A DNA stretch of 64,000 bases from Parerythrobacter_A sp963761775 (GTDB lineage: Bacteria > Pseudomonadota > Alphaproteobacteria > Sphingomonadales > Sphingomonadaceae). The stretch spans positions 1,131,808-1,195,807 of the forward strand of contig CAVXIF010000011.1 in NCBI GenBank assembly GCA_963761775.1. Direction: 5' to 3'. This document shows, piece by piece, positions 9,341 through 18,116 of this stretch. Position 1 is the first letter of the stretch. Every line of letters begins with the position of its first letter. A program made the position numbers and the translations under genes. Under the pieces are notes generated by a model that saw nothing but the letters and a program-made list of their open reading frames with translations, ran no database searches and was not told where the DNA came from.

Positions 9341-9859
9341 TTACGAAGTGGCCTTGGCAGGCTTCTTTACGCCCTTGGGACGCAGCACGCGCGGGGCGAT
9401 AATCTCGACCGCGCCACCCGCCTTCTCCACAGCTTCCAGCGCGCCCTTGGAGGCCCCGGCAACCTTGAACTTAACCTTGGTCGTCAGCGTACCCTTGCCC
9501 AGCAGCCGGACGCCGTCCTTGCCGCCACGCGACAGGCCTGCTTCGCGCAGGGCAGCCTGGTCGACCAGCTTGTTGCCGTCGAGCTTGCCCGCGTCGATGA
9601 ATTTCTGGACCATGCCCAGATTGATCTCGGCGTAATCCTTGCCAAACGGGTTGTTGAACCCGCGTTTGGGCAAACGCATGTGAAGGGGCATCTGGCCGCC
9701 TTCGAAGCCCTTGATAGCGACGCCTTCGCGGCTCTTCTGGCCCTTCTGGCCACGGCCGGCGGTGACGCCCTTGCCGGAACCAAGACCCCGGCCCACGCGC
9801 ATGCGTTCCTTGCGGGCACCTTCGTTGTCGCGGATTTCGTTCAGTTTCATGTCTTGCAC
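9341..9859 (-). CDS. rplO: 50S ribosomal protein L15
   Basis: Large-subunit protein, 172 residues. The glycine/arginine-rich N-terminus (RVGRGLGSGKGVTAGRGQKGQKSR in part), GGQMPLHMRLPKRGF and the C-terminal domain KVAGASKGALEAVEKAGG match L15. The last 15 residues form a Lys/Pro-rich tail. Located between rpmD and secY. Confidence 0.97.
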   Translation of the reverse strand: MQDMKLNEIRDNEGARKERMRVGRGLGSGKGVTAGRGQKGQKSREGVAIKGFEGGQMPLHMRLPKRGFNNPFGKDYAEINLGMVQKFIDAGKLDGNKLVDQAALREAGLSRGGKDGVRLLGKGTLTTKVKFKVAGASKGALEAVEKAGGAVEIIAPRVLRPKGVKKPAKATS

Positions 9860-9914
9860 TCGCTTTCGCTTCGTTCGCGCTTAAGTTCTGGTCCGCCATT
9901 CGCGGCGGAACGGT

Positions 9915-10103
9915 TCAATCTTCGACCACCTGCACCAGATGCGGCACTTTGGCGATCGCGCCGCGCACTTCGGGCGTGTCCTGACGGGTCACGACCTTGT
10001 GCATCTTGTTCAGGCCCAGCCCGATCAAAATCTTGCGTTGGCTTTCAGGCCGACGCAGTGGCGAACCGACCTGCTTGAAGGTAACGGTCTTTTTATCAGC
10101 CAT
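9915..10103 (-). CDS. rpmD: 50S ribosomal protein L30
   Basis: Small large-subunit protein of 62 residues. FKQVGSPLRRPESQRKIL and LGLNKMHKVVTRQDTPEVRG are the L30 signature. It begins five bases after the rpsE stop and precedes rplO. Confidence 0.96.
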   Translation of the reverse strand: MADKKTVTFKQVGSPLRRPESQRKILIGLGLNKMHKVVTRQDTPEVRGAIAKVPHLVQVVED

Positions 10104-10108
10104 CGTGT

Positions 10109-11026
10109 TTACTCCGTAACCGCAGCAGCGTCGGCTTGCGCTTCGCTGTCGCTGGATCCGCCGCGACCGAGCAGGTCGGCGACCTTCTTGCCACGACGCT
10201 GCGCCACCGACTTCGGCGAAGTCTGGCTGGTCAGTGCGTCGAACGTGGCGCGGATCATATTGTAGGGGTTGGACGTACCGACCGACTTGGTCACCACGTC
10301 GGCAACGCCAAGACTTTCGAACACTGCGCGCATCGGACCACCGGCGATGATGCCGGTACCGGCCGGTGCGGTGCGAACCGTCACCTTGCCAGCACCGAAG
10401 CGACCGTTGCAGTCATGGTGCAGCGTGCGCCCTTCCTTAAGCGAGACGCGGACCATGTGCTTGCGCGCAGCCGCCGTTGCCTTGGTGATGGCTTCCGGCA
10501 CTTCGCGGGCCTTGCCCTTGCCGAAACCGACCCGGCCCGACCCGTCGCCAACAACCACGAGCGCTGCGAAACCGAAACGCTTGCCGCCTTTGACGGTCTT
10601 GGAGACGCGGTTGATGTGAACCAGCTTCTCCATGATGCCATCATCGGGCTCGTCACGGCCACCGCGACGATTGCCGCCCGGACCGCCACGACCACGGCCG
10701 CCACCGCCGCCGCCGCCACCACGATTATCGCCACGGCCGCCGCCGCCACTACGTCCGCCACGTTGCGGAGCACGGCCCGACTGCGGTGGAGCGCCAGCAG
10801 GGGCACCAGCCGGCGCACCGGATGAACCGGGAGGGGGCGGAGTTTGGTCGCCCTGCGCCGCCGACTGGTTCGCAGCCGCTTCGGACGGCGTGTCGGCAAT
10901 TGCAGGCGCGGACGTGTCCGTCGTAGGACCGCTCAACGCTTCCGCTGCCTTCTCGACCGTCTTCTCGGTCACAGGTGCGTCGGTCGCAGGCGTGTCGTCG
11001 GTTTTGGGGGTTTCGTTTTCAGCCAT
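10109..11026 (-). CDS. rpsE: 30S ribosomal protein S5 with a long low-complexity N-terminal extension
   Basis: Small-subunit decoding-fidelity protein. The canonical core starts near residue 129 (MEKLVHINRVSKTVKGGKRF) and runs to about 290 with GRVGFGKGKAREVPEAI and NPYNMIRATFDAL. The first ~128 residues are an extension: acidic/Thr-Pro to ~60, Pro/Ala/Gly repeats to ~86, then an RGG-type Gly/Arg block (87-123). The ATG at 11026 is preceded by GGAG inside the end of rplR and no other start lies upstream of the core, so the extension appears to be translated. At 305 residues it is much longer than a typical S5 (about 165-240). Confidence 0.95.
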   Translation of the reverse strand: MAENETPKTDDTPATDAPVTEKTVEKAAEALSGPTTDTSAPAIADTPSEAAANQSAAQGDQTPPPPGSSGAPAGAPAGAPPQSGRAPQRGGRSGGGGRGDNRGGGGGGGGRGRGGPGGNRRGGRDEPDDGIMEKLVHINRVSKTVKGGKRFGFAALVVVGDGSGRVGFGKGKAREVPEAITKATAAARKHMVRVSLKEGRTLHHDCNGRFGAGKVTVRTAPAGTGIIAGGPMRAVFESLGVADVVTKSVGTSNPYNMIRATFDALTSQTSPKSVAQRRGKKVADLLGRGGSSDSEAQADAAAVTE

Positions 11027-11029
11027 ATC

Positions 11030-11374
11030 TTAAAACTCCAGCCCGCCTTCGCGGGCGGCATCGGCCAGCGCTTTCACGCGGCCATGAAACAGGAACCCGC
11101 CGCGATCGAACACGACAGAGGTTACGCCAGCTTTCTTTGCAGCAGCGGCAATATCCTTGCCGACCTGGCTTGCGGCGTCGACATTGCCGCCGGTGGACTT
11201 GCCACCAAGCGTCGATGCGGCGGCCACGGTGCGGCCTTCGCGGTCATCGATGATCTGCGCATAGATATGCTGGCCCGTGCGGTGGACCGACAGGCGCGGC
11301 CTTCCGGCACCACGACTGCGAAGTGCAGTCCGGACCCGGCGGCGGCGACGTTCGAACAGGGATAGCTTTGCCAT
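11030..11374 (-). CDS. rplR: 50S ribosomal protein L18
   Basis: 5S-rRNA-binding protein of 114 residues. The start at MAKLSLFERRRRRVRTALR is preferred because the frame upstream of it has no L18 similarity and overlaps rplF. RLSVHRTGQHIYAQIIDD and FDRGGFLFHGRVKALADAAR are typical. It lies two bases from rplF and four from rpsE. Confidence 0.97.
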   Translation of the reverse strand: MAKLSLFERRRRRVRTALRSRGAGRPRLSVHRTGQHIYAQIIDDREGRTVAAASTLGGKSTGGNVDAASQVGKDIAAAAKKAGVTSVVFDRGGFLFHGRVKALADAAREGGLEF

Positions 11375-11375
11375 C

Positions 11376-11909
11376 TTACTTCTTCTTCCCTTCCTTGCGG
11401 AAGACATACTCGCCGCGATATTTGATGCCCTTGCCCTTATAGGGTTCGGGCTTGCGCCAGCGCCGCACTTCGGCTGCGAACTGGCCGACGGCCTGCTTGT
11501 CGATGCCACTGATTTCGATCGTGGTCTGATCCGGCGTTTTCACGTCGATACCTTCGGGTATCGGCAGATCGACATCGTGGCTGTAGCCGAGCTGCAGGTT
11601 GAGGGTCTTGCCCTTTGCCTGCGCACGATAACCGACACCGTTGATTTCCAGCACCTTGCTGAAACCGTCGGTAACGCCTTCGACGAGGTTCGCAACCAGC
11701 GTGCGCTGCATGCCCCAGAAGGAGGCGGCGGTCTTGGTGTCGTTGGCAGGCTTCACCTGGATTTCGTCACCTTCGACCTTGTAATCGATCTGGTCGGACA
11801 GGCCGAGCGTCAGGGTGCCTTTCGGACCCTTCACGCTGAGCGCGCCGTCCGCAATGTTCGCCGTCACGCCGCTGGGGATGGCGACGGCACGTTTACCGAT
11901 ACGGCTCAT
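11376..11909 (-). CDS. rplF: 50S ribosomal protein L6
   Basis: 177 residues with two repeated L6 folds. MSRIGKRAVAIPSGV opens the gene and KPEPYKGKGIKYRGEYV closes the second domain. The start codon shares one base with the rpsH stop (TGATG), which suggests translational coupling. Confidence 0.98.
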   Translation of the reverse strand: MSRIGKRAVAIPSGVTANIADGALSVKGPKGTLTLGLSDQIDYKVEGDEIQVKPANDTKTAASFWGMQRTLVANLVEGVTDGFSKVLEINGVGYRAQAKGKTLNLQLGYSHDVDLPIPEGIDVKTPDQTTIEISGIDKQAVGQFAAEVRRWRKPEPYKGKGIKYRGEYVFRKEGKKK

Positions 11910-12304
11910 CAGTACACCTCCGCCAGCACTTCACCGCCGACATTTTCGGTGCGCGCTTCGGCGTCCGAAAGCACACCCTTGGGGGTGGATACGATGGTGA
12001 TGCCAAGACCGTTGCGAATGATCGGCAGCTCGCGGCTGCCGGAATAGACGCGGCGGCCGGGCTTCGAAACACGGCTGACGTGCTTGATGGCAGGCTCGCC
12101 TTCGAAATATTTCAGTTCGATGCGCAACGCCTTGTGCGCGCCGGTTTCGTCATCGGAATAGCCACGGATGTAGCCTTCGCGCGTCAGCACTTCGAGGACA
12201 TTGGCGCGCAGGCGCGAAGCGGGCGAGAGGACGGAGTCCTTCTTCGCCTGCTGGCCGTTGCGGATACGGGTGAGCATGTCACCCAGGGGATCGGTCATAG
12301 CCAT
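11909..12304 (-). CDS. rpsH: 30S ribosomal protein S8
   Basis: 131 residues; 16S central-domain binder and, in E. coli, regulator of the spc operon. MAMTDPLGDMLTRIRNGQ and the C-terminal GVLSDAEARTENVGGEVL are the family ends. Coupled to rplF by a one-base overlap. Confidence 0.98.
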   Translation of the reverse strand: MAMTDPLGDMLTRIRNGQQAKKDSVLSPASRLRANVLEVLTREGYIRGYSDDETGAHKALRIELKYFEGEPAIKHVSRVSKPGRRVYSGSRELPIIRNGLGITIVSTPKGVLSDAEARTENVGGEVLAEVY

Positions 12305-12315
12305 TCGTCAGATCC

Positions 12316-12621
12316 TCACCAGCTCGACTTCGTCAGGCCCGGAATCAGGCCCTTGTTGCCAAGGTTGCGCATCTCGATGCGGTTGATGCCGAACTTGCGG
12401 TAATATCCGCGCGGACGGCCGGTGGTGGCACAACGGTTGCGGACCCGCGTAGGGTTCGCGTTGCGCGGGATTTCAGCCATCTTGAGACGCGCGATCAGCC
12501 GTTCGCCTTCGTCGAGCGAACGGTCGTCCGCAATCGCCTTCAGCTTGGCATATTTCGCCGCGTACTTCTTCACGAGGGCCTTGCGCTTCTCGTTCTTGTT
12601 GATGGAACTCAGTTTCGCCAT
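12316..12621 (-). CDS. rpsN: 30S ribosomal protein S14
   Basis: 101 residues, the long zinc-independent form: the CxxC pairs of the zinc form are absent. NPTRVRNRCATTGRPRGYYR is the conserved core. Located between rplE (52-base gap) and rpsH. Confidence 0.97.
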   Translation of the reverse strand: MAKLSSINKNEKRKALVKKYAAKYAKLKAIADDRSLDEGERLIARLKMAEIPRNANPTRVRNRCATTGRPRGYYRKFGINRIEMRNLGNKGLIPGLTKSSW

Positions 12622-12673
12622 TGGACTTAAGCTCTCTTCCTGATGCGTATCATGTAAAGCGAGGGTAGCAGGC

Positions 12674-13270
12674 TTACGCCGCTTCCTTCTGCTCTGCGTT
12701 TTCGGTCTCGGGGGTTGCTTCTTTCGGGAACGGGAAACCGAACAGGCGAAGCAGTTCGCGCGCTTCCTCGTCGGTGTTCGCCGTCGTCGTCACGATGATA
12801 TCCATACCGCGTACGGTATCGATCTTGTCGTAGCTGATTTCCGGAAAGATGATCTGTTCCTTCAGGCCCATCGCATAATTGCCGCGCCCGTCGAACGATT
12901 TGGGGTTCAGGCCACGAAAGTCACGGATGCGGGGCATGGCGACCGTCACCAGACGATCGACGAATTCGAACATCCGGTTCCGGCGCAGCGTTACCTTGCA
13001 GCCGATAGGCATTCCTTCGCGCAGCTTGAACTGGGCAATGGATTTCTTGGCCTTGGTAATCACCGGCTTTTGACCCGCAATCAACGCCATTTCCTCGGCT
13101 GCGACGGCCACCTTTTTCTTGTCCTGGCTCGCTTCGCCGACGCCCATGTTCAGGACGACCTTTTCGATGCGCGGAACTTCAAACCGGTTCTTGTAGCCGA
13201 ACTTCTCGGTCATCGCCTTGACGATCTGCTCGTCATAACGGGTCTTCATCCGCGGTGTCATATCACCCAT
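12674..13270 (-). CDS. rplE: 50S ribosomal protein L5
   Basis: 5S-rRNA-associated central protuberance protein. MKTRYDEQIVKAMTEKFGYK and RIEKVVLNMGVGEASQDKK identify it. I chose the ATG at 13270, six bases after GGGGAG, over the TTG one codon earlier. It overlaps the rplX stop by eight bases. The C-terminal ~18 residues (ATPETENAEQKEAA) are a non-conserved acidic tail. Confidence 0.97.
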   Translation of the reverse strand: MGDMTPRMKTRYDEQIVKAMTEKFGYKNRFEVPRIEKVVLNMGVGEASQDKKKVAVAAEEMALIAGQKPVITKAKKSIAQFKLREGMPIGCKVTLRRNRMFEFVDRLVTVAMPRIRDFRGLNPKSFDGRGNYAMGLKEQIIFPEISYDKIDTVRGMDIIVTTTANTDEEARELLRLFGFPFPKEATPETENAEQKEAA

Positions 13271-13583
13271 CAATCGTCTCCCCGGACTTTACGGCCACGC
13301 GGACCTTCTTGCCGTCCTTCTGTTCGAACCGCACGCGGGTAGGCTTGCCGTCCTTGGGATCGGCAACCGCCACCTTTGCAAGGTGCATCGGCGCTTCGAA
13401 GCGGTCGAGGCCGCCCTGCGGGTTTTCCTGGCTCGGTTTGCGGTGGCGCACGGCGATGTTGACGCCTTCCACCACGACCTTGCCGACCTTGGGCATCACC
13501 TTGCTGACAGTGCCGGTCTTGCCCTTGTCCTTACCGGACAGGACGACAACGCTGTCGCCCTTCTTGATTTTGGCAGAAGCCAT
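13263..13583 (-). CDS. rplX: 50S ribosomal protein L24
   Basis: Assembly-initiating protein with a KOW motif (KIKKGDSVVVLSGKDKGKTG, residues 5-24), 106 residues. The ATG at 13583 lies seven bases from GGAGG and shares one base with the rplN stop. A GTG one codon earlier is possible but badly spaced. Confidence 0.97.
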   Translation of the reverse strand: MASAKIKKGDSVVVLSGKDKGKTGTVSKVMPKVGKVVVEGVNIAVRHRKPSQENPQGGLDRFEAPMHLAKVAVADPKDGKPTRVRFEQKDGKKVRVAVKSGETIDG

Positions 13584-13951
13584 CACAGCACCTCCGGCGC
13601 GAGCGAAATGATTTTCATGAAACCGCGACCGCGCAACTCGCGAACTACGGGGCCGAAGATACGGGTGCCGATGGGCTCCTCGTTCTTGTTGACCAGCACG
13701 GCGGCATTGCCGTCGAACCGGATCACGCTGCCATCGGTGCGGCGCACGTCCTTGCGGGTGCGCACGATGACGGCGCGATGCACGTCACCTTTCTTCACAC
13801 GGGCGCGTGGCTGGGCTTCCTTGACGGACACCACGATCACGTCCCCGACGGACGCGGTGCGACGCTTGGATCCGCCCAGTACCTTGATGCACTGGACACG
13901 CTTCGCGCCGCTATTGTCCGCGACGTCGAGATTGGATTGCATCTGGATCAT
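13583..13951 (-). CDS. rplN: 50S ribosomal protein L14
   Basis: 122 residues. MIQMQSNLDVADNSGAKRV and RTRKDVRRTDGSVIRFD are the standard L14 motifs. It starts the spc-like gene group after a 67-base gap from rpsQ and is coupled to rplX. Confidence 0.98.
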   Translation of the reverse strand: MIQMQSNLDVADNSGAKRVQCIKVLGGSKRRTASVGDVIVVSVKEAQPRARVKKGDVHRAVIVRTRKDVRRTDGSVIRFDGNAAVLVNKNEEPIGTRIFGPVVRELRGRGFMKIISLAPEVL

Positions 13952-14018
13952 CGATCCGTCTTCCTTCTCATCTGGCTTGCCCGGTCACGCCGGACAGTTC
14001 CTAATTCAAAACCGGGTT

Positions 14019-14315
14019 TCAGTTACCCGGCGTGGACGCCGCCACTTCGATATCGGCTTCCACTGCGACACCCTTGGATGCCTGAACCCGGTCCAGCACG
14101 GCCCAGGTCTTGGTCTTGGAAATCGGCTTGGTTTCCTCGATCCGGACGGTGTCGCCGATGGTATAGGCGTTGTCCGCATCATGGGCGTGATACTTCTTCG
14201 AACGGCGGATGATCTTGCCGTAAAGCGGGTGCTTCACCTTGCGTTCGACTTGTACGGTCACGGTCTTGTCGGTCTTGTCCGATGTGACCGTGCCGGTCAG
14301 GATACGTTTTGGCAT
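14019..14315 (-). CDS. rpsQ: 30S ribosomal protein S17
   Basis: OB-fold primary 16S-binding protein, 98 residues. MPKRILTGTVTSDKTDKT and HPLYGKIIRRSKKYHAHD are characteristic. Nine bases separate it from rpmC. Confidence 0.97.
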   Translation of the reverse strand: MPKRILTGTVTSDKTDKTVTVQVERKVKHPLYGKIIRRSKKYHAHDADNAYTIGDTVRIEETKPISKTKTWAVLDRVQASKGVAVEADIEVAASTPGN

Positions 14316-14324
14316 GATGTGTCC

Positions 14325-14534
14325 TTATGCCTTTTCAGCGGCGCCAGCGGCGCGCTCGGTTTGCAGCGTCTTGATCTTGGCGATGGTACGACGAACCTCG
14401 CGAATACGCGCAGGCGCATCCAGCTGGTTGGTCGCCGCCTGGAAACGCAGGTTGAACGCTTCGCGCTTCAACTCGCTCAGCTGTTCGCTCAGCTGGTCGT
14501 CGCTCTTGGGGCGCAGGTCTTCGATCTTGCTCAT
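14325..14534 (-). CDS. rpmC: 50S ribosomal protein L29
   Basis: 69-residue two-helix protein near the exit tunnel. The start is set at MSKIEDLRPKSDDQLSEQL; a longer frame upstream would overlap rplP. LKREAFNLRFQAATNQLD is the family core. Four bases separate it from rplP. Confidence 0.96.
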   Translation of the reverse strand: MSKIEDLRPKSDDQLSEQLSELKREAFNLRFQAATNQLDAPARIREVRRTIAKIKTLQTERAAGAAEKA

Positions 14535-14538
14535 GTCC

Positions 14539-14970
14539 TCAGCCCTCCAGATGCGAGGTGTCGCCGAAACGGGCAACGACCTTCGTCTTGACGGGAAGCT
14601 TCATTGCCGCACGCTCGAACGCAACAGCAGCCAGCGGACCTGGCACGCCGTCCAGTTCAAACATGATACGGCCCGGCTTGACGCGGGCAGCCCAGTATTC
14701 GACCGAACCCTTGCCCTTACCCTGACGCACTTCGGCGGGCTTCTTGCTCACCGGAACATCGGGGAAGATGCGGATCCAGAGGCGGCCCTGGCGCTTGATA
14801 TGGCGCGTAATGGCGCGACGCGCGGCTTCGATCTGGCGCGACGTGATGCGCTCCGGCTCGAGAGCCTTAAGGCCGTAGGAGCCGAAATTCAGGACCGTGC
14901 CACCCTTGGCATCGCCCTTGATCCGGCCCTTGAACGCCTTGCGGTACTTGGTTTTCTTCGGTTGCAGCAT
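14539..14970 (-). CDS. rplP: 50S ribosomal protein L16
   Basis: 143 residues; organises the A-site tRNA elbow region. MLQPKKTKYRKAFKGR and RLWIRIFPDVPVSKKPAEVR with GKGKGSVEYW are diagnostic. Between rpsC and rpmC. Confidence 0.98.
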   Translation of the reverse strand: MLQPKKTKYRKAFKGRIKGDAKGGTVLNFGSYGLKALEPERITSRQIEAARRAITRHIKRQGRLWIRIFPDVPVSKKPAEVRQGKGKGSVEYWAARVKPGRIMFELDGVPGPLAAVAFERAAMKLPVKTKVVARFGDTSHLEG

Positions 14971-14981
14971 TTTCTCTTACC

Positions 14982-15677
14982 TTACCGTGCGGGCCGGACG
15001 CCGGACGTCTGGGATTCCATCATCAGGCGATCCTGTGCGGTCGGGTCATGGCCGAGAATCTCGCCCTTGAAGACCCAGACCTTAATCCCGATGATGCCGT
15101 AGGCAGTGAGTGCCTCGGCTTCGGCGTAATCGATATTGGCGCGCAGCGTATGGAGCGGCACGCGGCCTTCGCGATACTGCTCAACACGCGCGATTTCCGC
15201 ACCACCGAGGCGACCGCCGCACACGATCTTGATGCCTTCGGCACCCAAACGCATGGCGGACTGCATCGCGCGTTTCATGGCGCGACGGAAGGCGATACGG
15301 CGGATAAGCTGGTCGGCAATACCCTGCGCCACCAGCTTGGCATCGACTTCCGGCTTGCGGATTTCCACGATGTTCAGCTTCACTTCGCTGGCCGTCATGC
15401 CGGCAAGGGTCGTGCGCAGTTTCTCGATATCCGCACCCTTCTTGCCGATGATGACACCGGGACGCGCGGCATAGATCGAAATCCGGCAAAGCTTGGCCGG
15501 ACGCTCGATAACCACCTTGGAGATCGCGGCCTGCGGCAGCGAACCCATGATGTGCTTGCGGATCTTGATATCTTCCGCGAGCAGCTGCGCATAGTCGCGC
15601 CCTTCGGCATACCAGCGGCTGTCCCAGGTGCGGTTGATCTGCAGGCGCAGACCGATCGGATTGCTCTTCTGGCCCAT
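14982..15677 (-). CDS. rpsC: 30S ribosomal protein S3
   Basis: 231 residues with N-terminal MGQKSNPIGLRLQINRTWDS, a type II KH domain (PGVIIGKKGADIEKLRTTL, about 62-80) and the C-terminal domain (RLGGAEIARVEQYREGRVPL). It forms part of the mRNA entry site. One base separates it from rplV. Confidence 0.98.
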   Translation of the reverse strand: MGQKSNPIGLRLQINRTWDSRWYAEGRDYAQLLAEDIKIRKHIMGSLPQAAISKVVIERPAKLCRISIYAARPGVIIGKKGADIEKLRTTLAGMTASEVKLNIVEIRKPEVDAKLVAQGIADQLIRRIAFRRAMKRAMQSAMRLGAEGIKIVCGGRLGGAEIARVEQYREGRVPLHTLRANIDYAEAEALTAYGIIGIKVWVFKGEILGHDPTAQDRLMMESQTSGVRPAR

Positions 15678-15678
15678 C

Positions 15679-16062
15679 TTACGCCTCTTCTTCTTCGGCT
15701 TCGCGCACCACGATGCGCAGCTTGCTGAATGGTTTCAGGATGCGCGTGCTCTTGCCGCGACCGCGAACGTGAAAGCGTTTCATCGTGATCGCCTTGCCGA
15801 CGCTGGCTTCGGCGACGACGAGCGCATCGACATCGAGATCATGGTTGTTTTCCGCATTGGCGATTGCGCTCGACAGGACGCTCTTCGCATCGCGGGCCAT
15901 CGCCTTTTTGGAGAAACTGAGGATGTTCAGCGCTTCCTCGACCTTGCGGCCACGGATAAGCTGGGCAACCAGGTTGAGCTTCTGTGCCGAACCGCGGATT
16001 TGCGCGCCGACGGCCAGAGCCTCGTTCTCGCCAACACGGCGCGGGGATTTTGCCTTGCCCAT
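15679..16062 (-). CDS. rplV: 50S ribosomal protein L22
   Basis: 127 residues; its hairpin lines the exit tunnel. KLNLVAQLIRGRKVEEALN and KRFHVRGRGKSTRILKPFS are conserved. The start overlaps the rpsS stop by one base. Confidence 0.98.
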   Translation of the reverse strand: MGKAKSPRRVGENEALAVGAQIRGSAQKLNLVAQLIRGRKVEEALNILSFSKKAMARDAKSVLSSAIANAENNHDLDVDALVVAEASVGKAITMKRFHVRGRGKSTRILKPFSKLRIVVREAEEEEA

Positions 16063-16337
16063 CAGCGTTTGCCCTTCTTGTCGGCAACGTGGCCGGGGAA
16101 TGTGCGCGTCGGCGAAAATTCGCCAAGCTTGTGGCCGACCATGTCTTCCGAAACAGACACCGGAATAAACTTGTGCCCGTTATAGACATTGAACGTCAGG
16201 CCGACGAATTGCGGCAGGATCGTGGAACGGCGCGACCAGGTCTTGATCGGCTTCGCATTGCTTTGATCCTGCGCGTCTTCGGCCTTCTTCAGAAGGCTGA
16301 GCTCGACGAACGGACCTTTCCAGACGGAACGTGCCAT
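16062..16337 (-). CDS. rpsS: 30S ribosomal protein S19
   Basis: 91 residues. MARSVWKGPFVELSLLKKAE and GHKFIPVSVSEDMVGHKLGE are the signature segments. Lies three bases after rplB and overlaps rplV by one base. Confidence 0.98.
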   Translation of the reverse strand: MARSVWKGPFVELSLLKKAEDAQDQSNAKPIKTWSRRSTILPQFVGLTFNVYNGHKFIPVSVSEDMVGHKLGEFSPTRTFPGHVADKKGKR

Positions 16338-16340
16338 CGG

Positions 16341-17177
16341 TTACCTCTTCTTCTTCGAATGACGCGAACGGATAATCATCTTGTCCGTCTGCTTGTTCTT
16401 GCGGGTACGGGCACCCTTGGTCGGCTTGCCCCACGGCGTAACCGGATGACGGCCACCGCTGGTCTTGCCTTCACCACCACCATGCGGGTGATCGACCGGG
16501 TTCTTGGCCACACCACGCGTCAGCGGCTTCACGCCCATCCAGCGCTTGCGACCGGCCTTGCCCAGGTTCTGGTTCTGGTTATCGGGGTTCGACACCGCAC
16601 CAACCGTGCCCATGCAATCGGCGCGAAGATACCGCTGCTCGCCAGAGTTCAGGCGAACGATGACCATGCCCCGGTCGCGACCGACCAGTTGGACATAGGC
16701 ACCTGCGGATCGGGCAATCTGCCCGCCCTTGCCCGGCTTCATTTCGACATTGTGCATGATCGTACCGAGCGGCATCTGGCCGAGCAGCATGGCGTTGCCG
16801 GGCTTCGTATCCGTCTTCTCGCCGGCGATCACCTTGTCGCCCACGGCGAGCCGCTGCGGTGCAATAATGTAGGCCAGTTCGTCATCGGCATATTTGACAA
16901 GCGCGATGAAAGCGGTGCGGTTGGGATCGTATTCGATCCGCTCCACGGTGCCCTCTACATCCCATTTGCGACGCTTGAAGTCGATGAAGCGATACTTCTG
17001 CTTGTGACCGCCGCCGATACCGCGCGAGGTGATGTGCCCCTTGTTATTGCGGCCACCCGTCTTGCGCTTGCCCTCGGTCAGCGACTTGACCGGCTTGCCT
17101 TTGAACAGGCCGGACTTGTCGACAAGGATCAGGCCACGACGGGCCGGACTGGTCGGTTTGTAATTCTTGAGTGCCAT
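16341..17177 (-). CDS. rplB: 50S ribosomal protein L2
   Basis: 278 residues; primary 23S binder needed for subunit association. GGRNNKGHITSRGIGGGHKQ, then the C-terminal GVAKNPVDHPHGGGEGKT, which carries the conserved His of the peptidyl-transferase-proximal loop. Order rplW-rplB-rpsS as expected. Confidence 0.98.
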   Translation of the reverse strand: MALKNYKPTSPARRGLILVDKSGLFKGKPVKSLTEGKRKTGGRNNKGHITSRGIGGGHKQKYRFIDFKRRKWDVEGTVERIEYDPNRTAFIALVKYADDELAYIIAPQRLAVGDKVIAGEKTDTKPGNAMLLGQMPLGTIMHNVEMKPGKGGQIARSAGAYVQLVGRDRGMVIVRLNSGEQRYLRADCMGTVGAVSNPDNQNQNLGKAGRKRWMGVKPLTRGVAKNPVDHPHGGGEGKTSGGRHPVTPWGKPTKGARTRKNKQTDKMIIRSRHSKKKR

Positions 17178-17191
17178 GGTTTCCTAGCTCC

Positions 17192-17497
17192 TCACAGACC
17201 GCTGGTGACGTCGATGGAGTCACCCTCGGCGAGCGTGACGACCGCCTTCTTAACGTCGTTGCGCTTGTAGGGCTTGCCCCGCCAGCGTTTCGTCTTGCCC
17301 TTCTGGACCAGCGTGTTCACCCCGGTGACTTTCACGTCGAACAGAGCCTCGACCGCTTCGCGTATCTGCGGCTTCGTCGCGTTCAGACCGACCTTGAAAA
17401 CAACCGCGTTGTTTTCCGATGCCAGCGTGGACTTCTCGGTAATATGCGGTGCGACGATGACGTCGTAATGCCGCGAATCAATTTCTGCTTTAGCCAT
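17192..17497 (-). CDS. rplW: 50S ribosomal protein L23
   Basis: 101 residues; docking site for trigger factor and SRP at the tunnel exit. HYDVIVAPHITEKSTLASE opens the fold and GKTKRWRGKPYKRNDVKKA is the conserved loop. The start at MAKAEIDSRH overlaps the rplD stop by eight bases; the upstream extension in frame is not part of the family. Confidence 0.97.
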   Translation of the reverse strand: MAKAEIDSRHYDVIVAPHITEKSTLASENNAVVFKVGLNATKPQIREAVEALFDVKVTGVNTLVQKGKTKRWRGKPYKRNDVKKAVVTLAEGDSIDVTSGL

Positions 17498-18113
17498 TGA
17501 ATCGTGCCTCCAGCTTTTCGACCGCACCGCGCGTCAGCACCAGCGTGTCGTGCTTCAGGATGTCGTAAACATTGGCACCCTGCGCTGGCATAACGTTTAC
17601 GCCCGGAACATTGCCCGCCGCCTTCTTGAAAGCATCGTTCACGGTGTCGCCATCGATAAACAGCATCTTGCCGGTCCAGCCATTCTTGCCGAACGTCTCG
17701 ACCAGGTTCTTGGTCTTGGCGTCCGCCATTTCCAGACTGTCGAGGACGATCATGCCGTCCTTGGCTTTACTCGACAGAGCCATTTTCAGGCCGAGAGCGC
17801 GAATCTTCTTATTGAGAGACTGCTCGAATTCGCGCTTGCGGGCACCATGCGCCTTACCGCCACCGACGAAGATGGGCGCACCGCGGTCACCGTGACGCGC
17901 GCCGCCCGAACCCTTTTGCGGGCCGAACTTCTTGCCCGTGCGATTGACATCGGCACGTTCGCGTGTGGGCCGTGCCGTACCGCGCCGGTTTTCCAGCTGC
18001 CACGTTACGACGCGATGCAGGATATCTGCGCGCGGCTCGATACCGAACACGGCATCGCTCAGCTCGACATCGCCCGACGACTTGCCGTCGATTTTCTGAA
18101 CCTTGACCTTCAT
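17490..18113 (-). CDS. rplD: 50S ribosomal protein L4
   Basis: 207 residues; tunnel-lining protein and, in gamma-proteobacteria, autoregulator of the S10 operon. NRTGKKFGPQKGSGGARHGD is the extended loop, and MPAQGANVYDILKHDTLVLT the C-terminal part. Three bases from rplC. Confidence 0.98.
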   Translation of the reverse strand: MKVKVQKIDGKSSGDVELSDAVFGIEPRADILHRVVTWQLENRRGTARPTRERADVNRTGKKFGPQKGSGGARHGDRGAPIFVGGGKAHGARKREFEQSLNKKIRALGLKMALSSKAKDGMIVLDSLEMADAKTKNLVETFGKNGWTGKMLFIDGDTVNDAFKKAAGNVPGVNVMPAQGANVYDILKHDTLVLTRGAVEKLEARFNG

Positions 18114-18116
18114 GGG

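Noticed and set aside
10632..11033. Proline-rich plus-strand frame opposite the S5 extension
   Set aside because: It is just the complement of Gly codons in the RGG block.
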